The notes: generated by a model from the sequence alone, not told the origin. A DNA stretch of 42,252 nucleotides from Leifsonia sp. C5G2 (GCF_013359685.1 NZ_JABFMV010000021.1:1-42252), one strand, 5' to 3'. Shown: positions 15,994 to 24,681, counted from the first letter of the stretch. Translations and numbers: made by a program.

Positions 15994-17367
15994 ATGCACG
16001 CCCACGGCTACACCGGTCACATCGACCCTGCCCACCAGGGCCACTATGTGAGCCACCCCGAAGGCCACCCCGTCGTGATCGACCAGGTGACAGCCCGCCA
16101 AATCCTCGACTCCCGCGGCTATCCGACCGTCGCTGTCGCCCTGCACCTCGAGGACGGCACCACCGTCGAAGCCTCGGCACCCGCCGGCGCATCCACCGGC
16201 GTGTTCGAAGCGGTCGAACTGCGGGACGACGGCCCGTCGTACTCCGGCCGCAGCGTCCACAAGGCCGTTACCTCGGTCACTGACGAGATCTCGCCCGCGC
16301 TTGTGGGCAAGCACTGGCGGACCATTCGCGACCTCGACACCGCCATGCGGGAACTCGACGGCACCGACAACCTCGCCCGCCTCGGCGCAAACGCCGTCGT
16401 CGCGGTCTCGATCGCCGCCTCCCGAGCCTTCGCCCACGCCGCCGAAGTGCCGCTGCACGTCTGGCTGGCGCGCGTGACCGACAGCGCCGAACGGATGCCC
16501 GTCCCGCACTTCAACGTGCTCAACGGCGGCGCTCACGCTGCGAACCCCCTCGAGTTCCAGGAATTCATGATCGCCCCGGTCGGCGCCGTCGACGAAGCCG
16601 CGGCCGTCGAGGCCGGGGCGGAGATCTATCATGCCCTCGCCGCGCGGGTGAAGGCCCGCTTCCACACTGCGGGGCTCGGCGACGAGGGCGGCTTCGCGCC
16701 TGACATTGCCAGCCCGGAGGACGCGATGGACCTGCTCGTCCAGGCGATCCAGGACGCGGGATATACGCCGGGTGTAGACGAGGTGGCTATCGCGATCGAC
16801 CCGGCCGCCAACGGGTTCTACGAACGGGAGGGCCAGTACAAGATCGCCGGCCGGCTGATCGGCCGCGACCAGCTCGTCGACTACTACGTCAAGCTGCTCG
16901 ACCAGTACCCCCTGCGCAGCATCGAGGACGGATTCGCGGAGGACGACCACGCGGGCTGGAAGCTCCTGTTCGACGCGGTCGGTGACCGCACCCAATTGGT
17001 CGGCGACGACCTCTACGTCACCGACATGCGCCGCATCGCCGACGGAGCCCGCAACCACTACTCCAACGCCGCCCTGATCAAGCCCAACCAGATCGGCACC
17101 GTCTCCGCCACCCTCGACGCCATCGAGACCGCCCGCCGGCTCGGGATGGCCTCGATGGTCTCCCACCGCTCCGGTGAGACCACCGACACGTTCATCGCCG
17201 ACCTTGTCGTCGGAACCGGCGTCGGGCAGATCAAGACCGGGGCGCCCGCCCGCGGAGAGCGGGTGGCGAAGTACAACCGGCTCCTGGAGATCGCCGATGA
17301 GAACCCGGGCCTACCGTACGGGCTCACGCTCGCGAGCGCAGAGGAGCTCGCCGCGATCGAACACTGA
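15994..17367 (+). CDS. eno: Enolase, divergent paralogue with His-rich N-terminal extension
   Basis: 457 residues: an enolase of normal length plus about 28 extra N-terminal residues with seven His. Active-site elements are present: the QEF motif (Gln189-Glu190), GDEGGF (Glu231), Mg ligands Asp269, Glu311 (SIEDG) and Asp338 (VGDD), catalytic Lys363 in LIKPNQIGT, SHRSGET, and Lys414. Deviations: SRGNPTVEV reads SRGYPTVAV, the mobile-loop PSGASTG reads PAGASTG (Ser67, the second Mg ligand, is kept), and the usual AASEFY reads AANGFY. Enolase is inhibited by fluoride together with phosphate and Mg. A riboswitch-controlled variant suggests a fluoride-tolerant backup enzyme (inference). The AGGAG site lies inside the platform stem. 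Confidence 0.95.
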   Translation: MHAHGYTGHIDPAHQGHYVSHPEGHPVVIDQVTARQILDSRGYPTVAVALHLEDGTTVEASAPAGASTGVFEAVELRDDGPSYSGRSVHKAVTSVTDEISPALVGKHWRTIRDLDTAMRELDGTDNLARLGANAVVAVSIAASRAFAHAAEVPLHVWLARVTDSAERMPVPHFNVLNGGAHAANPLEFQEFMIAPVGAVDEAAAVEAGAEIYHALAARVKARFHTAGLGDEGGFAPDIASPEDAMDLLVQAIQDAGYTPGVDEVAIAIDPAANGFYEREGQYKIAGRLIGRDQLVDYYVKLLDQYPLRSIEDGFAEDDHAGWKLLFDAVGDRTQLVGDDLYVTDMRRIADGARNHYSNAALIKPNQIGTVSATLDAIETARRLGMASMVSHRSGETTDTFIADLVVGTGVGQIKTGAPARGERVAKYNRLLEIADENPGLPYGLTLASAEELAAIEH

Positions 17368-17397
17368 ACCCACCCAACGTGGGGCGGCGGGTGTGGT

Positions 17398-17419
17398 CCG
17401 CCGGCCCACCGGTCGGCGG
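17398..17419 (+). terminator. Hairpin after enolase
   Basis: CCGCCGGCC (17398-17406) pairs with GGTCGGCGG (17411-17419), nine pairs including one G-T, around the loop CACC, 31 bases after the stop. No T run. Confidence 0.5.
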
Positions 17420-17740
17420 CGCGCCTGTATCGCCTCGCCGGTCGTAGCGGTGGCGGCCCCGACCACCTTCCTTGGGACCGTCACCGCTTTCATCTGTCGG
17501 AATCGATCGGGCATTCCGCCCGCTTCGTCGTCGCGCGAACCGTCACTCGTTCAGGGTCTCTCGGCCCCGTCCTCACATCTAAGCCGTCGCGTGCTGCGTG
17601 TGGCAGCCGATCTCCCGACAGATATGCCGGCCGAGGGCGTCGGAGATCGACTGGATGGTGTCAGTGCGCCAACCTCGTCGGTGATGGCAGGGGAGCCGCC
17701 TGCGGCGGCGCTGTCCCTCAGTTTGTGTGTCATTCCGCCG
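17420..17740. other. Gene-free stretch between enolase and the accessory segment
   Basis: About 320 bases with no supported gene, aptamer or clear repeat. A minus-strand frame is open across it but has no recognisable protein features. It may be the remains of older insertions next to the IS110-like element. Confidence 0.3.
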
Positions 17741-17850
17741 CCCGATCGTAGCTCGTTCCCGGTGCTTCCGTGCCGAGCTTTCGCGGCATATCCTCACTCG
17801 CTGCGCTCCCTCCGGTATTCCACGGTCCCGGCACTCCGCACCTCCCACTG
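17741..17850 (+). repeat. Diverged repeat, copy A
   Basis: The core 17777-17802 is identical over 26 bases, in inverted orientation, to 22803-22828. The surrounding ~95 bases, starting at a shared GATCGTAG and running through GGTATTCCACG (17814-17824), are about 80% similar by eye. It is rich in CTCGCTGCGCTCCCT. It marks the left edge of the accessory segment. Confidence 0.75.
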
Positions 17851-17885
17851 ATCTCCCCGGCGGAAAGGCAAACAAGACTCTAATG

Positions 17886-18144
17886 AGACCGGTCGGTCTG
17901 GGACTGGCTGGCAGACTGACGTTCGGTTCGGCGTCGCGTGACTCAAAACAAAAATGGCCCCTCGGGTGCCTTTCGATCGATCTGTCCGCGCGCTGAACTG
18001 GGCGTCGGTTTGTCTGTTCCGATGGCTTGATAGAAGGTCGTCCGCGACCGGGGAACCGGCTCGTGTGACTCGTGAGAGTTCCGCCTCGAAACACTTCCAG
18101 ACCGACGAACTGCACTGTTCGCCAACCGGAAGGGGACCATCGGA
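17886..18144 (+). other. Non-coding 5' flank of the IS110-type transposase
   Basis: About 260 bases ahead of the transposase start without a supported ORF. In IS110-group elements the non-coding end upstream of the transposase can encode the structured bridge RNA that guides target and donor choice. The position and size fit this, and short inverted segments are visible (for example GACCGGTCGGTC near 17887). I could not derive a full fold or the element ends, so the assignment is by position only. Confidence 0.3.
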
Positions 18145-19156
18145 GTGAACTCCGTGGCTGATCACTATGACCACGTCGTCGGCGTCGACACGCATGCACG
18201 AACACACACCTACGCGGTGCTGGAAGCAGGCGAACGGTCTCAGCAGGGCACTGGCTTGGATCCGGCGCCGTGCTCAAGGGCGGCTCCTGGTCGCGATCGA
18301 GGGCGCGAGTTCCTATGGTTCGGGCCTCAGGCGAGCTCTGATCGCTGCCGGCGTCGACGTGTGCGACGTCCGACCGCCGAAGCGGGCGGCCCGCGCCGGA
18401 CGCGGCAAGTCCGACGAGATCGACGCCGTTGCCGCAGCCCGGACTGATCTCGCGTCGGAGGTTGATCGCTTGACAACACCGCGATCGGACGGACTCCGCG
18501 CCGCCCTGCGGGTCCTCTTGGTGGCACGGCAGGCGATGGACAGTCGGCGAACCGCGGAGCGGAACGCGCTCACTGCTCTGCTGCGCAGCTTTGATCTCGG
18601 TATCGACGTTCGCAAGCCGCTCACGGATGTCCAGGTCCGCGAAGTTGCAGGTTGGCGTCAGCGCGTCGCGGACGACACAGCGATGATGACCATTCGGCAG
18701 GAAGCTCGACTGTTGGCCGTCTCCGTGCAAGCGCTCACGCTTCAACTCGCGGACAACCAGGCGGCGTTGGCCGGTCACGTTCAGCAGCTCGCGCCAGGGT
18801 TGCAGCAGCTGCTCGATGTGGGTGCCGTCACTGGAGCCATTCTGGTCACCGCCTATTCTCATCAGGGGCGTGTCCGCAATGAGGCGGCGTTCGCCGCTCT
18901 GGCTGGGGCGTCACCATTGGAGGCCTCCAGCGGGAACACGACCAGGCATCGGCTCAATCGACACGGCGATCGGCAGTTGAACCGGGCGCTGGACGTCATC
19001 GCCCGGGTCCGGTTGAGTTGCGACCCAGCGACGCGCGACTACCTGGCCAGACGGTTGGCCGAGGGCAAGAGCAAACGGGAGATCCGCCGCAGCCTGAAGC
19101 GCTATATCGCTCGGCAGTTGTTCCGGCACCTCAACACGGCGATGGCTTTGCGGTGA
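18145..19156 (+). pseudogene. IS110-family transposase, frameshifted with a small internal deletion
   Basis: The N-terminus in one frame from GTG 18145 reads VVGVDTHARTHTYAVLEAG, with the first catalytic Asp of the DEDD RuvC-like domain. The rest is read in another frame from about 18230: NGLSRALAWIRRR, LLVAIEGASSYG (catalytic Glu), KSDEIDAVAAAR (Asp), then the C-terminal Transposase_20 domain with LDVGAVTGAILVTAYSH, AALAGASPLEASSGNT and RHRLNRHGDRQLN. About ten residues expected between the two parts are missing, so a deletion caused the frame change. The protein is probably inactive unless recoded. AAGGGG precedes the start. The stop lies 15 bases from the end of the converging DUF1254 gene. 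Confidence 0.87.
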
Positions 19157-19171
19157 TCGATCACCGACGTT

Positions 19172-20521
19172 TCAGGCCGGATGGACCGCGGGCGGTGCCC
19201 AGTCTCCGTTGAGGATCCGGTCGTCCGGCCAGTAGGCGCGGAGGTAGACGGAGAAGTCGTCCGCGGGAGCCGGCAGCCAGTTGGCGAGCTGTGCCGGGTC
19301 GGTCGGTGGTTCGCCGCCGACCGTGAGGGTGAGCGAACCGTCGGCGGCGTAGGTGAGGTTCTGGTTCTTGGTGCCGAGGGAGAACCGGTCGAGGTCGTTG
19401 GCGTGGAAGAAGTGGTGCTTGTTGTAGACGGTGAGCGACCAGAAGCCGGCCACCGGGGGCAATTCTCCCGCGTCGAAGCGCAGCGAGTAGCGGCGTGAGC
19501 CGTTCAGGCGTGCGCCGTCGGCGTCGAGGTCCTGGTAGAAGTAGGTCGTCTCGTTGGGGGTGTTGACGAAGATGTTGGATTTGCCGACCGCGGTGCGCAT
19601 CAGATAGTCGGTGCCGAAGCGGGCGCCGGAGCGCTGGGTGGACCAGTTGTCACCGACGGGGATGCCGTAGTTGCGGAACTCGAACAGCTCCTTCACGATC
19701 GCGTCGGCCTCCAGGGCCGCCTGCCGGCACGCGGCGGCGACGTCGCCGTCCCGTTTCGCGGCGTCGAGGACGACACGGAACCAGTCGTACATCGCCTCCT
19801 CCCCGGGAAGCGGCGGCACTTCGTCGAGGATCTCACCGAAGGACTCGAAGAACGTGTCGGGGTGGACCCACTGTGTCTCCTCCTGGCCGGAGGTGGAACC
19901 CGATGCGCCGAAGCTGGGCACGGAGGTCCAGTCGGTGACCTTCATGGTGCCGTCGAACTCGGCGAGGGGATACACGCTGATCTGGTTGACCAGCGGGAGG
20001 ACGGCGGCGCGATCCTCGGCCGTGTCGTCCATGAAGACCCGGGGGATGACCACACCGCAGCGGGTGTCGTAGCGGAACACGCCGGCGATCCCGGACGGGA
20101 CCTCGCCGTCCCAGGCCTCCGGCGCGAGGAGGTAGTGACCGGGTTTCGTCCCGTACATCTTGCCGAGCTCGACGAACGAGTCGGTGCGCTGGTTCACGAC
20201 CTGGTACACCCAGAACCGGTCGCCGAAGTCCGGCACCTGCACGACCGCGGGCCCCAGGTTCCCATCCAGCGGCCCGAACCCGTACGCGACGTCTTGGTTC
20301 GGGCAGGCGACGACGCGTTCCTCGGGACGAATGTAGTCATGCAGCATCCCGATGTGGTTCGGCGGCCCGGCGGGCACGATTCCGGCCAGCAGCCTCGGCC
20401 CGGGCAGCTGTTCCATGAACACGCGTCGGTTGTGGATGTTCACCAGAGGCCACCCCCAGAGGTAGGCGGCACGAGCCACCTCCGCCGCGTACGCCGTCGT
20501 CACCCGCTGCTCTGCGCCCAC
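19172..20521 (-). CDS. DUF1254/DUF1214 domain protein
   Basis: 449 residues. The N-terminal DUF1254 part has AYLWGWPLVNIHNRR and CPNQDVAYGFGPLDGNLGP. The C-terminal DUF1214 part has TYFYQDLDADGARLNGSRRY and PPVAGFWSLTVYNKHHFF. GTG 20521 is chosen because GAGGAGG sits five bases upstream; an in-frame ATG at 20575 lacks a ribosome site. No signal peptide is visible with this start. The biochemical function of the family is not established. It lies inside the repeat-flanked segment and ends 15 bases from the transposase remnant, so it may be cargo of the mobile segment. Confidence 0.85.
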   Translation of the reverse strand: MGAEQRVTTAYAAEVARAAYLWGWPLVNIHNRRVFMEQLPGPRLLAGIVPAGPPNHIGMLHDYIRPEERVVACPNQDVAYGFGPLDGNLGPAVVQVPDFGDRFWVYQVVNQRTDSFVELGKMYGTKPGHYLLAPEAWDGEVPSGIAGVFRYDTRCGVVIPRVFMDDTAEDRAAVLPLVNQISVYPLAEFDGTMKVTDWTSVPSFGASGSTSGQEETQWVHPDTFFESFGEILDEVPPLPGEEAMYDWFRVVLDAAKRDGDVAAACRQAALEADAIVKELFEFRNYGIPVGDNWSTQRSGARFGTDYLMRTAVGKSNIFVNTPNETTYFYQDLDADGARLNGSRRYSLRFDAGELPPVAGFWSLTVYNKHHFFHANDLDRFSLGTKNQNLTYAADGSLTLTVGGEPPTDPAQLANWLPAPADDFSVYLRAYWPDDRILNGDWAPPAVHPA

Positions 20522-20690
20522 CAGTCCTCCTCGAGCCCGTCGATGCCCGGAGTCTAAGTAGCCCAGGGACGTCACGAATAGCCCCGGGATCAGACCCGGG
20601 CACGGGGTGGAGCCGCACGGAGGCGGCGCTGCTTTGCTGGATGGAACGCCTCCTCCAGGATTTCTTTCCGATCCGGCCGCCGATCATAGC

Positions 20691-20850
20691 GAGCTCCACC
20701 AACTCCGTTCCCTGCACGCGCTATTTGCAGACTCCGCTCGCTGCGCTCCCTGCGCTTAGCAACCGCTCCCTCCGGGCACTGCGCTGCCTCCGCCCGCTCT
20801 CGATCTGTGTGCCGGAACGGCAAGAAAAACGATCAGGAACAGGACAGCAC
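20691..20850 (+). repeat. Diverged repeat, copy B
   Basis: It shares with copies A and C the CCGATCATAG-like start, CTCGCTGCGCTCCCTGCG (20735-20752 area) and a GGCACTGCGCTGCCTCCG stretch, then a GGCAAGAAAAA tail before a gene. Similarity is lower than between A and C. The preceding 20522-20690 holds a CCCGGG hairpin (20581-20601) and no gene. Confidence 0.5.
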
Positions 20851-20935
20851 AAACGCCCTCACCTGGTCAGTCGGCTCGGCGGACCAATTTGACACCGGCC
20901 CATAGAAGGGTCGATCAACCAGGGGAGTGATCAGG

Positions 20936-21238
20936 ATGCGGGTATTCGCCATCGATACGAGAAACATGGGTCCGGAACTGCAAGGTGGACTGATCGGAGT
21001 GGTCGGCTCGATCAGCCCATCAGCGGAAGAGAAGCGGGAGTGCATCGAGACGGTGAGCCGGTACGCCGTTGATGGATGGGCGATTGCCGCTGATCCACGC
21101 ACGTCGATCGGCCGGCTGGCGGCGCTGACGGCCGAGACAGCGTGTGTTCCGTTCGTTGCCTTCAACCGGGTAGCCCAGCGGGGTGGTCCAGCCGTCGGGC
21201 CGTCGACAGTCGCGGCGACGACTCGCGAACTGTCTTGA
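20936..21238 (+). CDS. Small protein of unknown function
   Basis: 100 residues from ATG 20936, with GGGGAG about nine bases upstream; GTG 20927 sits too close to that site. The sequence begins MRVFAIDTRNMGPELQGGLIG and contains a segment DGWAIAADPRTSIGRLAALT. There are no membrane segments and no motif I recognise. It is followed by a strong shared terminator with the convergent ParB-like gene. Its position after repeat copy B mirrors the ParB-like gene after copy C, so it may belong to the same mobile unit. Confidence 0.55.
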   Translation: MRVFAIDTRNMGPELQGGLIGVVGSISPSAEEKRECIETVSRYAVDGWAIAADPRTSIGRLAALTAETACVPFVAFNRVAQRGGPAVGPSTVAATTRELS

Positions 21239-21249
21239 CCGCTCAACGA

Positions 21250-21278
21250 GAAGCGGGCCTGGTGTGCAGGCCCGCTTC
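21250..21278. terminator. Bidirectional terminator
   Basis: GAAGCGGGCCTG (21250-21261) pairs perfectly with CAGGCCCGCTTC (21267-21278), a 12-bp stem with a 5-nt loop. It lies between the convergent stops at 21238 and 21291. Confidence 0.8.
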
Positions 21279-21290
21279 CGTCCGGCGTGG

Positions 21291-22697
21291 TCAGTCGCCT
21301 GCGCCAGGTTCTGCGTTGACCGGATCAGCCTTTTCTGCCGCCTGGGCGGCTTCGCCTGCTGTCACGATTTGCTCGACGTCGCTGAGGCTGTAGCCCCAGG
21401 CCCCGAGTTGGGTGAAGTAGTCCGTGTCGGTGGGGGAGGGGTAGCGCCAGGTTTGCTTGCTGGTGACCGACTCGCACGCGCCGAGTACGACCGCCAGAGC
21501 GACATGCTGCGCTTTGGCCGGGGTCTGCTGGACCAACGCGACGAGCTTGTCGTTCTCGAAATAGCCGGAGGGCTCCAGGCCGAGCAGCTGGTGGGCGAGA
21601 TCGTTGCCTTCACGGATGGCGGTGCTGATCGCCTGCCGGTGGATGGTCAGACCCTTGGCGATCACGACGGCCGCGTCCTTGGGCAGAGCCTTCCGGGACA
21701 GGAGCGTGGCGAGCCATTCGCGGCGGACGATTTCGGCGGATGCCCACGCCTTATTGTTCGCGATCAGAGTCCGTCGTTCGGCCTTCTCCTCGTCTGTCAT
21801 CGGCCCAGACTTGGACTGGGTGCCCCCGTAGGTGCGGAAGCCTGCGGCTTTCGGGTCCTGGAGGAAATAGCTGATGGTGGCGTCGCCGTCCGCGTAGACG
21901 CGCACGAGCGCGGCTCGCCCGTCCTGGTGCTCGATGTGTTCGACGGTGACGCGTTGGTCGTCGGCGGTGAGGAGTTCGCTGATGCGGGTGTACTCGGTGT
22001 CGTAGTAGCCAGGGTCCACGTCAAGGATCGCGTACCCGCGCGCGGCCAGGTCGGCTTCCGCTCCCGCCTTGGTCTTGGCTCGGGCCTTCTCGTCGCGTGC
22101 CCGCTGGGCCGCGTGCACGAACTGGATCGGGTCGGTGGTCGCGACCTTTATCAGGTCGGCGCGGATGTCGTCGTCGCTGTCGAACTCGATCAGCACCGCC
22201 GCCTGATCCAGGGTCAGCTCGTGCTCTTGGATCGCGGACGCCGCCACCTCGTTCTCAGAAACCGCGAGAGCGGTCTTGACCTCTTTCGGCTTGGTCCCGG
22301 TGCGGCGGGCGATCGCGGTGACAGAGAGTCCTTCGAATGCGAGTTGCTGGAACGCGGCGGCGCGGTCGCCGTCGGTGAGGGCTTCGCGTTGGTCATTCTC
22401 GACCATCTGCTGCACGATTCGCTCCGCGGTCACCTCGTCCACTGCCACCAGGTAGACAGGAATGGTCGTCAGTCCGGCTTCGCGAGCGGCGAAGATGCGG
22501 CGCTGTCCTGCCCGAACAGTCACGGTGCCGTCGTCGCTGCGGTGTCCGAGAACGGGAGTGAGGACGCCGTTCTCTTTAATGGATTGCACGAAAGCGGGGG
22601 TGATGGGTGCGGAGGGTCGCACGTTGGTTTCGATGATCAGGGTGTGCGGGTCGAGGTGTTCGATGGTGCCCGCAGCAGTGGTGGTGGTGTCGCTCAT
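21291..22697 (-). CDS. ParB/Spo0J N-terminal domain protein, plasmid type
   Basis: 468 residues. The N-terminal ParB/Srx-like domain (about 10-110) has the NVRPSAP start, GVLTPVLGHRSDDG, VRAGQRRIFAAREAG (cf. the ParB GxRR/GERR box), and a VQQMVENDQREALTDGDRAAAF linker. A helix-turn-helix-like segment LSVTAIARRTGTKPKEVKTAL follows (about 126-146). The long C-terminal part is unlike chromosomal ParB. No ParA is nearby. Such stand-alone proteins are common on actinobacterial plasmids and integrative elements, where they may act in segregation or regulation. ATG 22697 has GAAGGG upstream. Its leader is repeat copy C. Confidence 0.83.
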   Translation of the reverse strand: MSDTTTTAAGTIEHLDPHTLIIETNVRPSAPITPAFVQSIKENGVLTPVLGHRSDDGTVTVRAGQRRIFAAREAGLTTIPVYLVAVDEVTAERIVQQMVENDQREALTDGDRAAAFQQLAFEGLSVTAIARRTGTKPKEVKTALAVSENEVAASAIQEHELTLDQAAVLIEFDSDDDIRADLIKVATTDPIQFVHAAQRARDEKARAKTKAGAEADLAARGYAILDVDPGYYDTEYTRISELLTADDQRVTVEHIEHQDGRAALVRVYADGDATISYFLQDPKAAGFRTYGGTQSKSGPMTDEEKAERRTLIANNKAWASAEIVRREWLATLLSRKALPKDAAVVIAKGLTIHRQAISTAIREGNDLAHQLLGLEPSGYFENDKLVALVQQTPAKAQHVALAVVLGACESVTSKQTWRYPSPTDTDYFTQLGAWGYSLSDVEQIVTAGEAAQAAEKADPVNAEPGAGD

Positions 22698-22739
22698 GGT
22701 TCTGTGATCCCTTCAACTGTTCTTGTTCGCCTGTATGGC

Positions 22740-22863
22740 AAGGGGATCGAGGGTGAGCGGAGCGGAGCGCAGTGTCGGGTCGTGGAATACCGCAGGGAGC
22801 GTAGCGAGTGAGGATATGCCGCGAAAGCCCGGCACGCAGCCCGCAGAGCGAACTACGATCGAC
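22740..22863 (-). repeat. Diverged repeat, copy C (inverted relative to A), leader of the ParB-like gene
   Basis: The 26-base block 22803-22828 is the exact reverse complement of 17777-17802. CGTGGAATACC (22781-22791) mirrors GGTATTCCACG of copy A. The copy ends about 40 bases before the ParB-like start and so is probably transcribed or contains its promoter. From 22864 to 23112 I see no gene or signal. Confidence 0.75.
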
Positions 22864-23112
22864 GGCCAGGCAGACGGACAACCCGTCAAGCAGGAAGACG
22901 CCTCGCGCAGCTCCCCTTTTGTTGCCGTTTCACGCGAGTCGAATCAAACGCCGCCTGGACCTGAGCTCGTAGTAAGTGACCGGCAGGCGTGCCGCCTAGT
23001 CCGTCCGTTCGGTTCGTCAGGCCCAAGTACTCAAGGAGACGAGCGCAACTGATCGCTGTCCGCCGACGGCGGCAAGCGAAAACATCCAAATGGTCACCGT
23101 CGAAATCGACCG

Positions 23113-23160
23113 TTGGCATTTGGCCACAACTGTCGTACGATTTGTCTAGTCCTCTAGATG
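23113..23160 (+). promoter_or_regulatory. Promoter and operator of the ABC importer operon
   Basis: TTGGCA (23113-23118), 17 bases, TACGAT (23136-23141) is a good sigma-70-type promoter. Immediately after the -10, GTCTAGTCCTCTAGAT (23144-23159) forms an imperfect palindrome with the GTCTA half-site found at three other promoters of the cluster. Its position suits a repressor, probably the GntR-family protein at 32 kb. Confidence 0.65.
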
Positions 23161-23231
23161 GGGGCGAATCAACCCGACGCGCAACAGCGCGTGTCCCTCT
23201 TGGGCAAGGACGCCACAAGAAAGGTGAAAGA

Positions 23232-24608
23232 GTGAACAAGCGCAATCTCCGGCGCGGAGGATTCGTCCTCATCGCCTCCAGCATGGTGGCCTTGTTGGCC
23301 GCCTGCAGCCCCGGAACGAGCACCCCCGGCTCGTCCACCAAGGCCTCCGACCTGCGCGGCCAGACCATCAAGGTGATGGTCAGCTCCGGGCACCAACAGT
23401 TCAACCCCGTGTGGGACACCGAACTGCCGAAGTGGGAGGCCAAGACCGGTATCAAGGTCGAGCTCGACAAGGTCAACACGACCGACATCTCGAGCGCGTT
23501 CCTCCGCGATGTGACGGTGGGCGGCTGCACCATCGACAACGTCGAGATGCTCGACGGCGGGACAGCCGCCGCAGCATCCCACATGGCCGATCTCGGCACG
23601 TTCCTCAAGGCGGACGGAAGCACCACCGCCGCCCTTCTCAAGGACCAGGTGTCGTTCGCCCAGAAGGCGTACACCTTCGACGGGAAGCTCAAGTTCTACC
23701 CGTTCTACTCGGGCGCGAAGGCCGTCGCCTACCGCAAGACCTGGTTCGAGGATCCGTCGAACCAGTCGGCGTTCCAGGCGAAGTACGGCTACAAGCTTCC
23801 CGACCCGCCCACCACGGCCCAGCAGGTGAAGGATGTCGCGGCGTTCTTCTCGACCGGTGACCGCAAGGGCATCGTGTTCTCCGGCTCGGGCGACCCCGCC
23901 GAGACCACGCTCGCCGACCTGATCTTCCGCAACGGCGTCGACGGCTACCAGGACGCCAAGGGCAACGCCCAGTGGGGTCCGGCGCACCCGGACAACGAGA
24001 AGAAGGTCGTGGCGGCCGCCGACTACCTCAAGGGCTTCATCACCGACGGCGACACCCCCGACTCCATCGGCGCGATGCAGTCGGCCGACACCACGGCGAA
24101 CTTCCTCGCGGGCAACACGGCGATGGACTACGACCACATCTACCTCTTCTGGAACAAGCTGAAGGACGCGCAGTCCACCCTCGGCGACATCGGGACCTTC
24201 GAGTTCCCGAGCCTGCAGAAGGGGCAGGGCGGCATCTCGTTCTACTGGGGCCGCGGCATCCCGGAGTGCAGCAAGCACAAGGACGCGTCGTGGGAGTTCA
24301 CCAAGTGGATCATGTCTCCCGAGATCCAGAAGATCGCGCTCAGCAAGGGCGTCGGCGTGTACGTGCCGACCGACAAGTCGCTCCTGAGCTGGTCGGTTCA
24401 GCAGAACCTGATCCCCCAGGGCGTCGCGGACTCCGTCAGCCACGCGAAGGCCTACAAGGTGACGCCGGTGACGAACCAGCTGCGTCAGTCGATCGACATC
24501 CCCCTCGTCGAGAAGCTGATCGGCGGACAGCTGTCGCCGAAGGAGTATGCCGACACCTCGGGCAACCAGATGCAGGACGCCGCGAATGCGGCAGGAGTCG
24601 CCCACTGA
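23232..24608 (+). CDS. ABC transporter substrate-binding lipoprotein (carbohydrate type)
   Basis: 458 residues. A lipoprotein signal peptide (NKRNLRRGG, hydrophobic core, lipobox LLAAC with Cys at about 25) is followed by a Ser/Thr-rich linker and a family 1 solute-binding fold. The FFSTGDRKGIVFSGSGDPAE and TPDSIGAMQSADTTANFLAGNTAMDYDH regions are typical of sugar-type binding proteins. The start is GTG 23232 with GAAAGG upstream; sequence further upstream in frame is not protein-like. First gene of the importer operon. The binding protein is membrane-anchored and captures the substrate outside the cell. Substrate unknown; the downstream genes suggest a polyol, sugar acid or glycoside. Confidence 0.93.
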   Translation: MNKRNLRRGGFVLIASSMVALLAACSPGTSTPGSSTKASDLRGQTIKVMVSSGHQQFNPVWDTELPKWEAKTGIKVELDKVNTTDISSAFLRDVTVGGCTIDNVEMLDGGTAAAASHMADLGTFLKADGSTTAALLKDQVSFAQKAYTFDGKLKFYPFYSGAKAVAYRKTWFEDPSNQSAFQAKYGYKLPDPPTTAQQVKDVAAFFSTGDRKGIVFSGSGDPAETTLADLIFRNGVDGYQDAKGNAQWGPAHPDNEKKVVAAADYLKGFITDGDTPDSIGAMQSADTTANFLAGNTAMDYDHIYLFWNKLKDAQSTLGDIGTFEFPSLQKGQGGISFYWGRGIPECSKHKDASWEFTKWIMSPEIQKIALSKGVGVYVPTDKSLLSWSVQQNLIPQGVADSVSHAKAYKVTPVTNQLRQSIDIPLVEKLIGGQLSPKEYADTSGNQMQDAANAAGVAH

Positions 24609-24681
24609 TCGTGAGCCTCGTGCTCAGCCGCCGGGGTCGTGCCGTGTGCACGGCCCCGGCGCCATAGAAAGGAGACGGACC

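Larger units (their letters stand above)
17741..22863. mobile_element. Accessory segment bounded by inverted repeats
   Basis: About 5.1 kb bounded by repeat copies A and C in opposite orientation. It contains the IS110-type remnant, DUF1254 gene, small ORF and ParB-like gene. It separates the fluoride island from the catabolic cluster. No integrase or flanking target duplication is seen, so it is called from content and repeats only. Confidence 0.45.

Noticed and set aside
17579-18862. Minus-strand open frame of about 427 codons across repeat A and the IS110-type gene
   Set aside because: It runs over a repeat, a non-coding flank and the antisense of the transposase, with no recognisable domain.
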